Both the position numbers and the translations under genes were made by a program. A stretch of 64,000 bases of DNA from assembly GCF_025567405.1 (NCBI RefSeq), contig NZ_JAOQKJ010000005.1:219445-283444 (forward strand), given 5' to 3'. How positions within the stretch are numbered: position 1 is the stretch's first letter; the number at the start of each line of letters is the position of its first letter. A model generated the notes under the pieces. That model made no database searches and was not told where the DNA came from. It saw only the letters and a list, made by a program, of their open reading frames with translations. Positions 24,736-32,328 of the stretch are shown here, piece after piece. This DNA comes from Suilimivivens aceti (GTDB lineage Bacteria > Bacillota > Clostridia > Lachnospirales > Lachnospiraceae).

Positions 24736-25320
24736 ATGGAGCAGTTTGATTTTCCTTTTCCTGGAAGAGAGCTGGCAGATCAGGAATTAACCTATGACAT
24801 GTGTTATGCAAAAATACAGGAAGAGGATCGGGCAGTAATCGTAGAATCGGCGTGGCAGAAGGGCTGCAGGGCGGCAGAAAAGGTTTTTGCTGAAGAAAAC
24901 GGAAATATGGATTTTGCGGAAATTGTCCTGAAAAGCGGTCTTAAGCTGGTAGAAAAGGATATAGATTATGTGGTCGGTGGACAGAGATATTTCAGTGACT
25001 ATATTTCCGGGAAAAAGTGTATCAACCTGTATGTCCGTTCAGTAAAAAAGTGGGCAGAGCAGAATAAGCTGACTTATAAACAGGCTGTTAATCTGATCCT
25101 CAGCCACGAGTATTTTCATTTTCTGGAGGTTACAAAGCTTGGTCTGACCAGCAGGGAATATCAGGTGCCTATGGTCAGGTTTGGGAAAATCGTAATTGGA
25201 AAAACAGGGATTCATGCATTGTCTGAAATAGGAGCCCACGGTTTTGCGAGGACTTATTATGATCTGTGGTATCAGCAGGAGAAAGGAAGAAGCATAGATG
25301 AAGGAGAATCTGAATTATGA
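24736..25320 (+). CDS. Small HExxH protein, putative metallopeptidase
   Basis: A 194-residue soluble protein that I do not recognise as a named family. It has a clear zincin motif, H-E-Y-F-H (residues 124-128) inside a hydrophobic helix, and a downstream glutamate in A-L-S-E-I-G-A-H (Glu164), the arrangement of gluzincin zinc sites. There is no signal peptide, so it would act in the cytoplasm. It starts 10 bp after the HyuA-type gene and overlaps the FAD oxidoreductase gene by 23 bp, so it is translated as part of the same operon. It could process a partner protein or be an amidohydrolase-like enzyme of the pathway. Confidence 0.65.
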   Translation: MEQFDFPFPGRELADQELTYDMCYAKIQEEDRAVIVESAWQKGCRAAEKVFAEENGNMDFAEIVLKSGLKLVEKDIDYVVGGQRYFSDYISGKKCINLYVRSVKKWAEQNKLTYKQAVNLILSHEYFHFLEVTKLGLTSREYQVPMVRFGKIVIGKTGIHALSEIGAHGFARTYYDLWYQQEKGRSIDEGESEL

Positions 25321-26662
25321 TGTTGTGATCATTGGCGGGGGACCGGCAGGTGCTGTGGCAGCTGTCGCAGCAGCGAGGCAGGGAATGAAGACACTGCTTG
25401 TGGAACAGAATGGCTATCTTGGCGGATCACTGACAGGCTGTGGGGTCGGACCTCAGATGACATTCCATGCAGGGACAACGCAGGTTATAAAAGGCATTCC
25501 GGAAGAAATTGTGGAAAGGCTGCAGGAGCTTAGAATGTCTCAGGGGCATATGGAAGATTTCGTCGGGTATGCCAGCAGCATTACACCCTTTGATGCAGAA
25601 GGAATGAAACTGGTACTGGAAACCATGGTGCAGGAAGCAGGGGCAGAACTGCTATATCATACCACATACACCGGATGTACAGTAGAGGACGGAGAGATCA
25701 CGGAGGTACAGCTATATGCAAAGAATGGCTTTTTCTCTGTAAAGGGAAGGGTATTTCTGGACTGCAGTGCGGATGCAGATCTGGCAACACATGCAGGGAT
25801 CGGCAGTGTATATGGACGGGAAGCGGATCATCTGGCGCAGCCTATGACAATGAATATCAAAGTAGCGAATGTAGACCGGGAAAGGGTCATGGAATTTGTA
25901 AAGAATCATCGGGATGATATGCTTTCTACGATTCCCTTTGACAGACTGGAGGAAATTCCAAGAACGGGAATTCAGGGCGCTTATTCTCTGATAAAAGCAG
26001 CCAAAAGCAAAGGGGAGTTTCATGTGGACAGGGATATGGTACTCTGTTTTGAAACGAACAACAGAGGTGAGTTTATTCTGAATATGTCGCGTATTATCAG
26101 AAAATCAGCCATTGATCCTTTCGAACTGACAGAGGCTGAGATCGAAGGAAGAAAACAGGCGCAGGAAATCGTAGCCTTCATGCGGAAATATATTCCGGGC
26201 TTTGAAAACTGCAGACTGGAATGCACCGGTCCGAGTATCGGGATCCGTGAGAGCCGTAAAATTGATGGCATCTACAAGCTGAAGGCAGAGGATCTGGTGG
26301 AAAATAAGATGTTTCCTGATGCCATTGCCATGGGAGGATATCCGATAGATATCCATTCACCTGACGGAGCAACCATGAAGCACCGGTTTCTGAAGCCGGG
26401 GAGCTGGTATTCGATACCATACAGATCTCTGGTAACAGAGAAGATAAAGAATCTGATCGTGGCCGGCAGGTGCTTAAGCGCAACCCACGAAGCCTGCGCG
26501 GCAGTGAGAGTAACACCGATCGTCATGGCAATGGGACAGGCTGCAGGTACAGCAGCCGCTCAGAGTGTCCGTGAGGGCGAGGCGGCTAACGGTCTGGATA
26601 CGGAGAAGCTTCGGAAAGCCCTTAAGGAAAATGGAGCTTTTCTTCAGGATTATACAGGATAA
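25298..26662 (+). CDS. FAD-dependent oxidoreductase (FAD_oxidored family)
   Basis: A 454-residue flavoprotein. The N-terminal dinucleotide-binding motif D-V-V-I-I-G-G-G-P-A-G with the acidic strand end L-V-E-Q and then G-Y-L-G-G-S-L-T-G-C fits the PF12831 group. Near 185, D-C-S-A-D-A-D-L-A-T is the second FAD motif, and the C-terminal part has I-V-A-G-R-C-L-S-A-T-H-E-A-C-A-A-V-R-V and a G-Q-A-A-G-T-A-A motif. No signal peptide is seen. It probably oxidises or reduces the cluster's metabolite; electron acceptor unknown. Last gene before a strong terminator. Confidence 0.82.
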   Translation: MKENLNYDVVIIGGGPAGAVAAVAAARQGMKTLLVEQNGYLGGSLTGCGVGPQMTFHAGTTQVIKGIPEEIVERLQELRMSQGHMEDFVGYASSITPFDAEGMKLVLETMVQEAGAELLYHTTYTGCTVEDGEITEVQLYAKNGFFSVKGRVFLDCSADADLATHAGIGSVYGREADHLAQPMTMNIKVANVDRERVMEFVKNHRDDMLSTIPFDRLEEIPRTGIQGAYSLIKAAKSKGEFHVDRDMVLCFETNNRGEFILNMSRIIRKSAIDPFELTEAEIEGRKQAQEIVAFMRKYIPGFENCRLECTGPSIGIRESRKIDGIYKLKAEDLVENKMFPDAIAMGGYPIDIHSPDGATMKHRFLKPGSWYSIPYRSLVTEKIKNLIVAGRCLSATHEACAAVRVTPIVMAMGQAAGTAAAQSVREGEAANGLDTEKLRKALKENGAFLQDYTG

Positions 26663-26673
26663 AGAAGGACAGG

Positions 26674-26716
26674 AAATAAGTATTTGTCGTGTTTTGTGCA
26701 AATACTTATTTTTGTT
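26674..26716 (+). terminator. Terminator closing the HyuA cluster
   Basis: Perfect 13-bp hairpin: AAATAAGTATTTG (26674-26686) and CAAATACTTATTT (26699-26711), followed by TTTGTTTT. It separates the HyuA cluster from the two-component system. Confidence 0.88.
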
Positions 26717-26792
26717 TTGCAGGGAGGAGAAAAGTTCCACTGCAGAAACACTCCGGTTTTTGCTATAATACGGACAGGAAGAGGGAACAGCT

Positions 26793-28268
26793 ATGAAAGA
26801 AAAAACAAATGTCCGGGAAGCTCTTGTGCCGTTACTGATCCTGTTTGCTTCTTTTATCGGGGTAACACTGTGCTCTATGATCTTTATGGCCAAGGATAAT
26901 AATTATGACAATATGATCAATCAGTATTTCAACATCAGCAAGGAGCTGTATGGAAAGCTGATTTATCTGCATATATCAAAAGGGGCACTGGTCAATGGCA
27001 TGAACCTGTGCAGTCTTGCATTTCTGTTTGGAAATTTCATGCTTGTCTGGGAGATCAGTTCCGCAAAGGAGAAAAAGAGAAGAAAAGGGCTTCTGGCCGC
27101 AGCCAGTGTTTATCTGCTCCTGCAGGCAGTTGTCTATAATACGGTATTCCAGCGCTTACTCTATTTTGGGAAAATGGGATTTCTGCCGGATCCCCGGATC
27201 TTCCGGAAAATTTACGGTGGATTTCATTATGTTACTGTGATCGGAAATTTCCTGATGCTGATTATGGGATGCGGTTTTATTTTTCTGTCTGATCTTCATA
27301 AGAAACAGATACCGGAACTTCTCAGGGTAAAGCGTGCCATTTTTCTGACACAGATCAGTCTGGCGGGGCTGTATTTCTATATGTTCTTTTCCCTGCCTGA
27401 TTCCTTCCTGTGGATGTCCAGATCAACAGGCTATATTTCCTATCACTCCCTGAAAATGGCACCGTATGTGGGTGGTATGAGGGCGGTGATCTGGCTGATC
27501 CTGTTATTCCTGATCATCCTGTTTTACAATATGTACCGATATCAGCTGATGCGGGAGAGAGTATCTCAGGAGGAATATGTGTTTTCCAGTATTATTGCAT
27601 CATCAGAGATTTCCACCAGGGCATTCAGTCATTATGTAAAGAATGAACTGCTTGGGATCATGGCAGAGGCAGAGACACTTTTGGCAAAGGAGAAGGAACC
27701 TGTCAAAGAACTTGAAAATATTCAGAAATCCTGTCAGGAGGTATATGACAGACTGAACGAGCTGCAGAAGAACAGCAGCCGGATCGTATTGAACCAGTCC
27801 AGACAGAATTTGGCAGAAGTGATCCAAAGCGCAGTGGAAGAAAACAAAGCAATGATGGAGAAAGCAGGTTGTCAGATCTTGTACGAAAAACCATCGAAGA
27901 AGGCGGAAGTCTTTCTAGATCCTGGTTATATGAAGGAGGTTTTTCGGAATATTTTCTGCAATGCCATGGAGGCGATGGAGGAAAGCCTTGGAGAAAAGAA
28001 GGTTTTCGTGGAGCTTAAGGTTTATGATGAGGAAGTGGAGATCATCATAAAGGATACAGGTCCCGGGCTTTCAGAAAACATCAGTAACCGTCTGTTCAAC
28101 CCATTTGTATCTACGAAATCAACCAAACAGAACTGGGGGATCGGGCTGTCCTTCTGCAGAAGGATCATTATCAGCCACAGAGGAAGAATTACGGCAGAAA
28201 ATGGGGAACTGGGAGCAGAGTTCCATATTTATCTGCCTTTGATAGGAGAAGTGTCAGATGGAAAATAA
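26793..28268 (+). CDS. Membrane sensor histidine kinase
   Basis: A 491-residue kinase. The N-terminal half has about seven hydrophobic segments (near 12-33, 68-88, 103-120, 146-168, 185-205, 225-250) with no large external domain, so it probably senses in or near the membrane. The H box S-H-Y-V-K-N-E-L puts the phosphorylated histidine at His280. ATPase motifs follow: N box F-R-N-I-F-C-N-A-M-E-A-M near 390, G1 I-K-D-T-G-P-G-L, and G2 N-W-G-I-G-L-S-F-C. The response regulator gene overlaps its end by 11 bp. Partner of the regulator below and probably of the sugar locus that follows. Confidence 0.9.
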   Translation: MKEKTNVREALVPLLILFASFIGVTLCSMIFMAKDNNYDNMINQYFNISKELYGKLIYLHISKGALVNGMNLCSLAFLFGNFMLVWEISSAKEKKRRKGLLAAASVYLLLQAVVYNTVFQRLLYFGKMGFLPDPRIFRKIYGGFHYVTVIGNFLMLIMGCGFIFLSDLHKKQIPELLRVKRAIFLTQISLAGLYFYMFFSLPDSFLWMSRSTGYISYHSLKMAPYVGGMRAVIWLILLFLIILFYNMYRYQLMRERVSQEEYVFSSIIASSEISTRAFSHYVKNELLGIMAEAETLLAKEKEPVKELENIQKSCQEVYDRLNELQKNSSRIVLNQSRQNLAEVIQSAVEENKAMMEKAGCQILYEKPSKKAEVFLDPGYMKEVFRNIFCNAMEAMEESLGEKKVFVELKVYDEEVEIIIKDTGPGLSENISNRLFNPFVSTKSTKQNWGIGLSFCRRIIISHRGRITAENGELGAEFHIYLPLIGEVSDGK

Positions 28269-28965
28269 AAAGATAAGAGTAATGATTGTAGATGATATGG
28301 AGTCACTTTGCAGGAAATATGAGACGGTTCTTTCACAGTCAGAGGAAATTGAGGTAGTGGCGGCTGCCCATGACGGATATCAGGCGATCATGAAAAGCGC
28401 CATGCTGCAGCCAGATGTGATCCTGATGGATATTGAAATGGAAAGCAAGTATGCCGGGATCACGGCGACCAGCCAGATCCTCCGGGAGTTTCCGAAGATC
28501 AAGATCGTAATTCTGACGGTGTATGAGGATGATGAGATGATCTATGCAGCATTTCAGGCAGGAGCCTGTGATTATGTGCTGAAGACAGCTACACCGGCAG
28601 CCATGGTTTCCTGCGTAAAGGATGCCTACTATGAGAAATCGGTGATCCGTCCGCAGGTAGCAAAGAAGCTGCGGAAAGAATTTAAGCGGATCAAGAATAA
28701 TGAGGACAGTCTGATCTATACGATCTATCTGGTACAGCTTCTGACGGATACAGAGAGAAATATCCTGGAGGCACTGCATGAGGGCAAGGATCAGAAGGAA
28801 ATCTGCCGGGAACGTTTTATTGAGCCGGTGACGATGAAGACACATATCCGCAATATTGTGAAAAAGATGAAACAGAAGAATATAGAGGATGTTTTGTCAC
28901 AGGTAGAACAGAGTGGATATTTCTATTATATGGACAAGATCAAAAGCAGACAGGAAGAAAGCTGA
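28258..28965 (+). CDS. Response regulator with LuxR-like output domain
   Basis: A 235-residue protein. The receiver domain shows Asp12/Asp13, the phosphorylation site Asp58 (V-I-L-M-D-I) and Lys109 (V-L-K-T). The C-terminal part (about 160-222) is a helix-turn-helix of NarL/FixJ type, with divergent sequence: L-T-D-T-E-R-N-I-L-E-A-L-H-E-G and T-M-K-T-H-I-R-N-I-V-K-K. Cotranscribed with the kinase (11-bp overlap). As the next genes on the same strand encode a sugar ABC transporter, it likely activates them; AraC-type regulators are more usual at such loci in this group. Confidence 0.88.
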   Translation: MENKKIRVMIVDDMESLCRKYETVLSQSEEIEVVAAAHDGYQAIMKSAMLQPDVILMDIEMESKYAGITATSQILREFPKIKIVILTVYEDDEMIYAAFQAGACDYVLKTATPAAMVSCVKDAYYEKSVIRPQVAKKLRKEFKRIKNNEDSLIYTIYLVQLLTDTERNILEALHEGKDQKEICRERFIEPVTMKTHIRNIVKKMKQKNIEDVLSQVEQSGYFYYMDKIKSRQEES

Positions 28966-29015
28966 TGTACCATGTCTGTAAATGGATGACCAAACAGATT
29001 ATCCAGCTGATGAAA

Positions 29016-29047
29016 ACCGCTTCTGCAGAGCATGCAGAGGCGGTTTG
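29016..29047 (+). other. Hairpin between regulator and sugar transporter genes
   Basis: AAACCGCTTCTGC and GCAGAGGCGGTTT pair around AGAGCAT with one wobble. There is no T-run after it. The 237-bp gap (28966-29202) also holds TTACCCTGATA and TCACCTGATA near 29140-29165, a possible direct-repeat binding site. I see no strong sigma-A promoter. The ribosome-binding site of the next gene is AAGGAGG. Confidence 0.45.
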
Positions 29048-29202
29048 TGCATTCTGACGGGAAAAAAATTAGATTTTCTAATCTTTTCGCAGAAGACGGA
29101 AAAACAGGTAAGAATGATAGACTTTCGGAAGAAGGGTTACCCTGATAGAATGGGGTCACCTGATAAACAAAGAGAAGGAAAGGTAAAAAAGGAGGACATT
29201 AC

Positions 29203-30552
29203 ATGAAAAAGAAAATAATCTCTTGTATTCTGGCATGCACCATGGGACTTGGCCTGTTGGCAGGCTGTGGCTCATCAGACAATGGAGGTGCCACAGCAGC
29301 AGACACTGCTACACAGGATTCATCATCAGCAGAAACAGACACTGCAGCAGAAACCGCAGAAGCAGACACTGCAGGCGGGCAGGATAAGGTAGTGATTCAC
29401 TATTATTCCTGGAGCGAAGGTGACTATCTGCAGCAGATGGTAGATGCGTTCAATGCATCCAGTGAGAATGTAACGGTAGAAATGACACAGGTAAGCAGTG
29501 ACGAGTATGATGACAAGCTTATGACTATGTTGGCCGGGGACAACGATATTGATGTATTTAATATGAGATCCACTTCCCTGTTAAGTAATCTGGCAAAGAG
29601 CGGAAATCTGACAGATATTTCCCAGATGATCAATGACAGCGGCATGGATATTTCCACTTATGGAACCGGATTTGCAGACACTAAGGTAGATGACAAATTC
29701 TATGGACTTCCTTACAGAGCATCTGCTTATGGACTTTTCTATAACAAAAAAATGTTTGATGCAAAGGGAATTGCTTATCCTGATAACCTGACATGGGATG
29801 AATATGCAGATCTGGCAGCAGAGTTATCGGAAGGCACAGGCGCTGACAGGATCTATGGCGGTTATATTCCTGACTGGAATAGCTGTGCTTATATTACACT
29901 TCAGGAAGGCTCCAACTTCGCAGATGATGACCTGAGTGCACTTCAGGACTGGTGGGAGCTGGAAAACAGGATGTATAACACAGACAATTCCCATATGAGC
30001 TATTCTGATATGGTGAGCAGCGGTACCGATGGAATCAACTTCTTCTGCTCCGGCAAGTGCTATATGTATCCCGGCGGAGAATGGTCTATCAGTGATGTAC
30101 TGACCATGTTAAAGAATGATCCTACAATCGCAGACAATTTTGAACTTGGTATTGCAACTGTTCCCCAGCCTGCAAAGACAGACGATCCGGTTACTATTGG
30201 TGGTGTAAGTACCTTCATCGGTATCAATGCATCTTCTGAAAAGCAGGAAGCAGCCTTTGAATTTATTTCCTACATGGCTGGAAAAGAGGCGGCAAAATAT
30301 ATCGCAGCAGCAGGCGCAATCCCTGCTTATATTGATGATGATATTACAGCGGTATTTGAAGAAGCAATCGGTGTATCCGGAGCAGCTAATATCCTGAATC
30401 CGTCCAAGATTTCCGAAACACTGATGATCCCTGAATATACAGAGCTTCAGACTATTGAAAAGGAAGAAAGAGAACTGTACCTGCTCGGTGAGCAGTCTCT
30501 GGAAGACGGATTAAAGAACTTCGAAGAGAGAAGAGCAGAAGTAATGAACTAA
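29203..30552 (+). CDS. Sugar ABC transporter substrate-binding lipoprotein
   Basis: A 449-residue extracellular solute-binding protein of family 1. The signal peptide ends in a lipobox L-A-G-C (Cys22), followed by a Ser/Thr/Ala/Glu-rich linker (about 25-60) and the binding domain, with D-V-F-N-M-R near 113 and the typical L-T-W-D-E-Y-A-D-L-A near 198. It captures an oligosaccharide at the cell surface for the two permeases that follow (19-bp gap). The ATPase subunit is not in this locus, as is usual for this class, which shares an MsmK-like ATPase. Confidence 0.92.
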   Translation: MKKKIISCILACTMGLGLLAGCGSSDNGGATAADTATQDSSSAETDTAAETAEADTAGGQDKVVIHYYSWSEGDYLQQMVDAFNASSENVTVEMTQVSSDEYDDKLMTMLAGDNDIDVFNMRSTSLLSNLAKSGNLTDISQMINDSGMDISTYGTGFADTKVDDKFYGLPYRASAYGLFYNKKMFDAKGIAYPDNLTWDEYADLAAELSEGTGADRIYGGYIPDWNSCAYITLQEGSNFADDDLSALQDWWELENRMYNTDNSHMSYSDMVSSGTDGINFFCSGKCYMYPGGEWSISDVLTMLKNDPTIADNFELGIATVPQPAKTDDPVTIGGVSTFIGINASSEKQEAAFEFISYMAGKEAAKYIAAAGAIPAYIDDDITAVFEEAIGVSGAANILNPSKISETLMIPEYTELQTIEKEERELYLLGEQSLEDGLKNFEERRAEVMN

Positions 30553-30571
30553 GGATAAGGAGGGAAGCCAT

Positions 30572-31477
30572 ATGGCAAAGCAAGCTGTCAAAAAGAGCAG
30601 ACGCAGGCTGAAACAGAATCTGGTTGGATGGGGGTTTGTCCTTCCAAGCCTGATCGTATTCATCCTGTTTATGTTCCTGCCTATTGTGCTTGGATTCTGG
30701 TACAGCCTGACAGATTATACAGGGCTGTCGAAAGATTACCAGTTCATCGGACTGCAGAATTACATCAAGATGTTCTCAGACCGGTATTTTAAAGTATCCG
30801 TTAAAAATAACTGCATTTATGCCGTATGGTTTTCTATCCTGACTATGTTGGTATCTCTGATACTGGCGAGCGTATTAAACAGATTAATGCGATTCCGGAA
30901 GTTTTTCCGGATCGCATTTTTCCTGCCATACATTTCATCAATGGTGTCCGTAGCGGTCATCTGGAAGATGATCTTTAATCCGCAGGGAGGCCCTTTAAAT
31001 ACTGTGCTGGGGCAGCTTGGCATCAGTAATCCTCCCCAGTGGCTGGCATCTACTACATGGGCATTGTATGCCGTGATCATCGTATCTGTTTGGAAAAACT
31101 GTGGCTACTATATGATGATTTTTCTGGCAGGATTGCAGAATGTGCCGGATTCCCTGTATGAGGCAGCAGCTCTTGATGGAGCCGGTAAGCTGCAGCAGTA
31201 TTTCAGGATCACCCTTCCGCTGATCAGTCCGACCATATTCCTGAATCTGATCCTGGTTACGATCAATTCCTTCCAGGTATTTGATCTGGTCAGTGTCATG
31301 ACGGACGGAGGACCCGGTATGAGTACAAATGTGCTGGCATACAGGATTTATTATGAAGGCTTCAAAAGTATGCATATGGGATACGCGTCTGCAATCTCTT
31401 ATTTCCTGTTTGCAGTGATCCTTGTGATCACCATCATCCAGTTTGTTGCGCAGAAGTACTGGGTAAATTATGACTAA
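30572..31477 (+). CDS. Sugar ABC transporter permease (MalF/UgpA type)
   Basis: A 301-residue inner-membrane permease with six hydrophobic segments. The EAA loop that docks the ATPase is clear near residue 197: E-A-A-A-L-D-G-A-G-K-L-Q. It pairs with the next gene to form the translocation channel of the sugar importer. A basic N-terminus (K-K-S-R-R-R-L-K-Q) lies in the cytoplasm. The ribosome-binding site is GGAGGG. Confidence 0.93.
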   Translation: MAKQAVKKSRRRLKQNLVGWGFVLPSLIVFILFMFLPIVLGFWYSLTDYTGLSKDYQFIGLQNYIKMFSDRYFKVSVKNNCIYAVWFSILTMLVSLILASVLNRLMRFRKFFRIAFFLPYISSMVSVAVIWKMIFNPQGGPLNTVLGQLGISNPPQWLASTTWALYAVIIVSVWKNCGYYMMIFLAGLQNVPDSLYEAAALDGAGKLQQYFRITLPLISPTIFLNLILVTINSFQVFDLVSVMTDGGPGMSTNVLAYRIYYEGFKSMHMGYASAISYFLFAVILVITIIQFVAQKYWVNYD

Positions 31478-31492
31478 GGAGGAGAGAATACG

Positions 31493-32311
31493 ATGAAAAA
31501 AGCAAAAAATGTAATATTTTATGCATTAATGTTCCTTCTGTCCTTTGTCATGATCTTTCCATTTCTGTGGATGATATCGACTTCATTCAAATTCGATAGT
31601 CAGGTGTTTACAACACCGATCGAATGGATCCCGGATCCTGTAAATTTCAGTAATTATGTGAAGGTGTGGACAGAAGAGCCATTTCTGACCTTTTACAAAA
31701 ATACAGCTTTTGTTGCGGTATTTGCTACAGTGGGTCAGGTTATTATCAGTGCAATGGCAGCTTATGCTTTTGCAAAGATGAAATTCACCGGAAGGAATAT
31801 AGTATTTGGGCTTTATCTGGCAACTATGATGGTGCCATGGAATACGATCATGATTCCACAGTATCAGATCATCAGTAAGCTTCATCTGACAGATACTCAT
31901 CTGGCGCTGATCCTGGGACAGCTTGCCAGCGCTTTCGGCATTTTCCTGCTCCGGCAATTTTTTATGACAGTACCGGATGAGCTGGTGGAGGCAGCGAGGA
32001 TCGATGGAGCCGGTGAGGGAAGGACCTTCGCACAGATCATGCTGCCACAGGCAAAACCGGCGCTGGCAACACTGATCATATTTACATTTATACAGGTATG
32101 GAATGACTATATGGCGCCGCTGATCTATCTGAATACAAAAGAGAAATATACGATCCAGCTTGGCCTTAAATTTTTCCAGTCAGAGCATACTATGCAGTAT
32201 ACCGTTATAATGGCAGGAACAGTGTGTGCGTTGATCCCAATCCTGATCATATTTCTGGTATTTGAAAAGCAGATCACAAACGGAATGGTTCACAGCGGAC
32301 TGAAAGGCTAA
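31493..32311 (+). CDS. Sugar ABC transporter permease (MalG type)
   Basis: A 272-residue permease, second half of the channel, six hydrophobic segments. EAA loop near 169: E-A-A-R-I-D-G-A-G-E-G-R. It starts 15 bp after the first permease with AAGGAGGAGA upstream and ends 17 bp before the GH35 gene, so transport and breakdown are cotranscribed. Confidence 0.93.
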   Translation: MKKAKNVIFYALMFLLSFVMIFPFLWMISTSFKFDSQVFTTPIEWIPDPVNFSNYVKVWTEEPFLTFYKNTAFVAVFATVGQVIISAMAAYAFAKMKFTGRNIVFGLYLATMMVPWNTIMIPQYQIISKLHLTDTHLALILGQLASAFGIFLLRQFFMTVPDELVEAARIDGAGEGRTFAQIMLPQAKPALATLIIFTFIQVWNDYMAPLIYLNTKEKYTIQLGLKFFQSEHTMQYTVIMAGTVCALIPILIIFLVFEKQITNGMVHSGLKG

Positions 32312-32328
32312 GAAGGAAAGGATTTTTT

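Noticed and set aside
29010..29030. CcpA (cre) site upstream of the sugar transporter
   Set aside because: TGAAAACCGCTTCTG resembles a cre site but needs a one-base insertion and the right half is poor.
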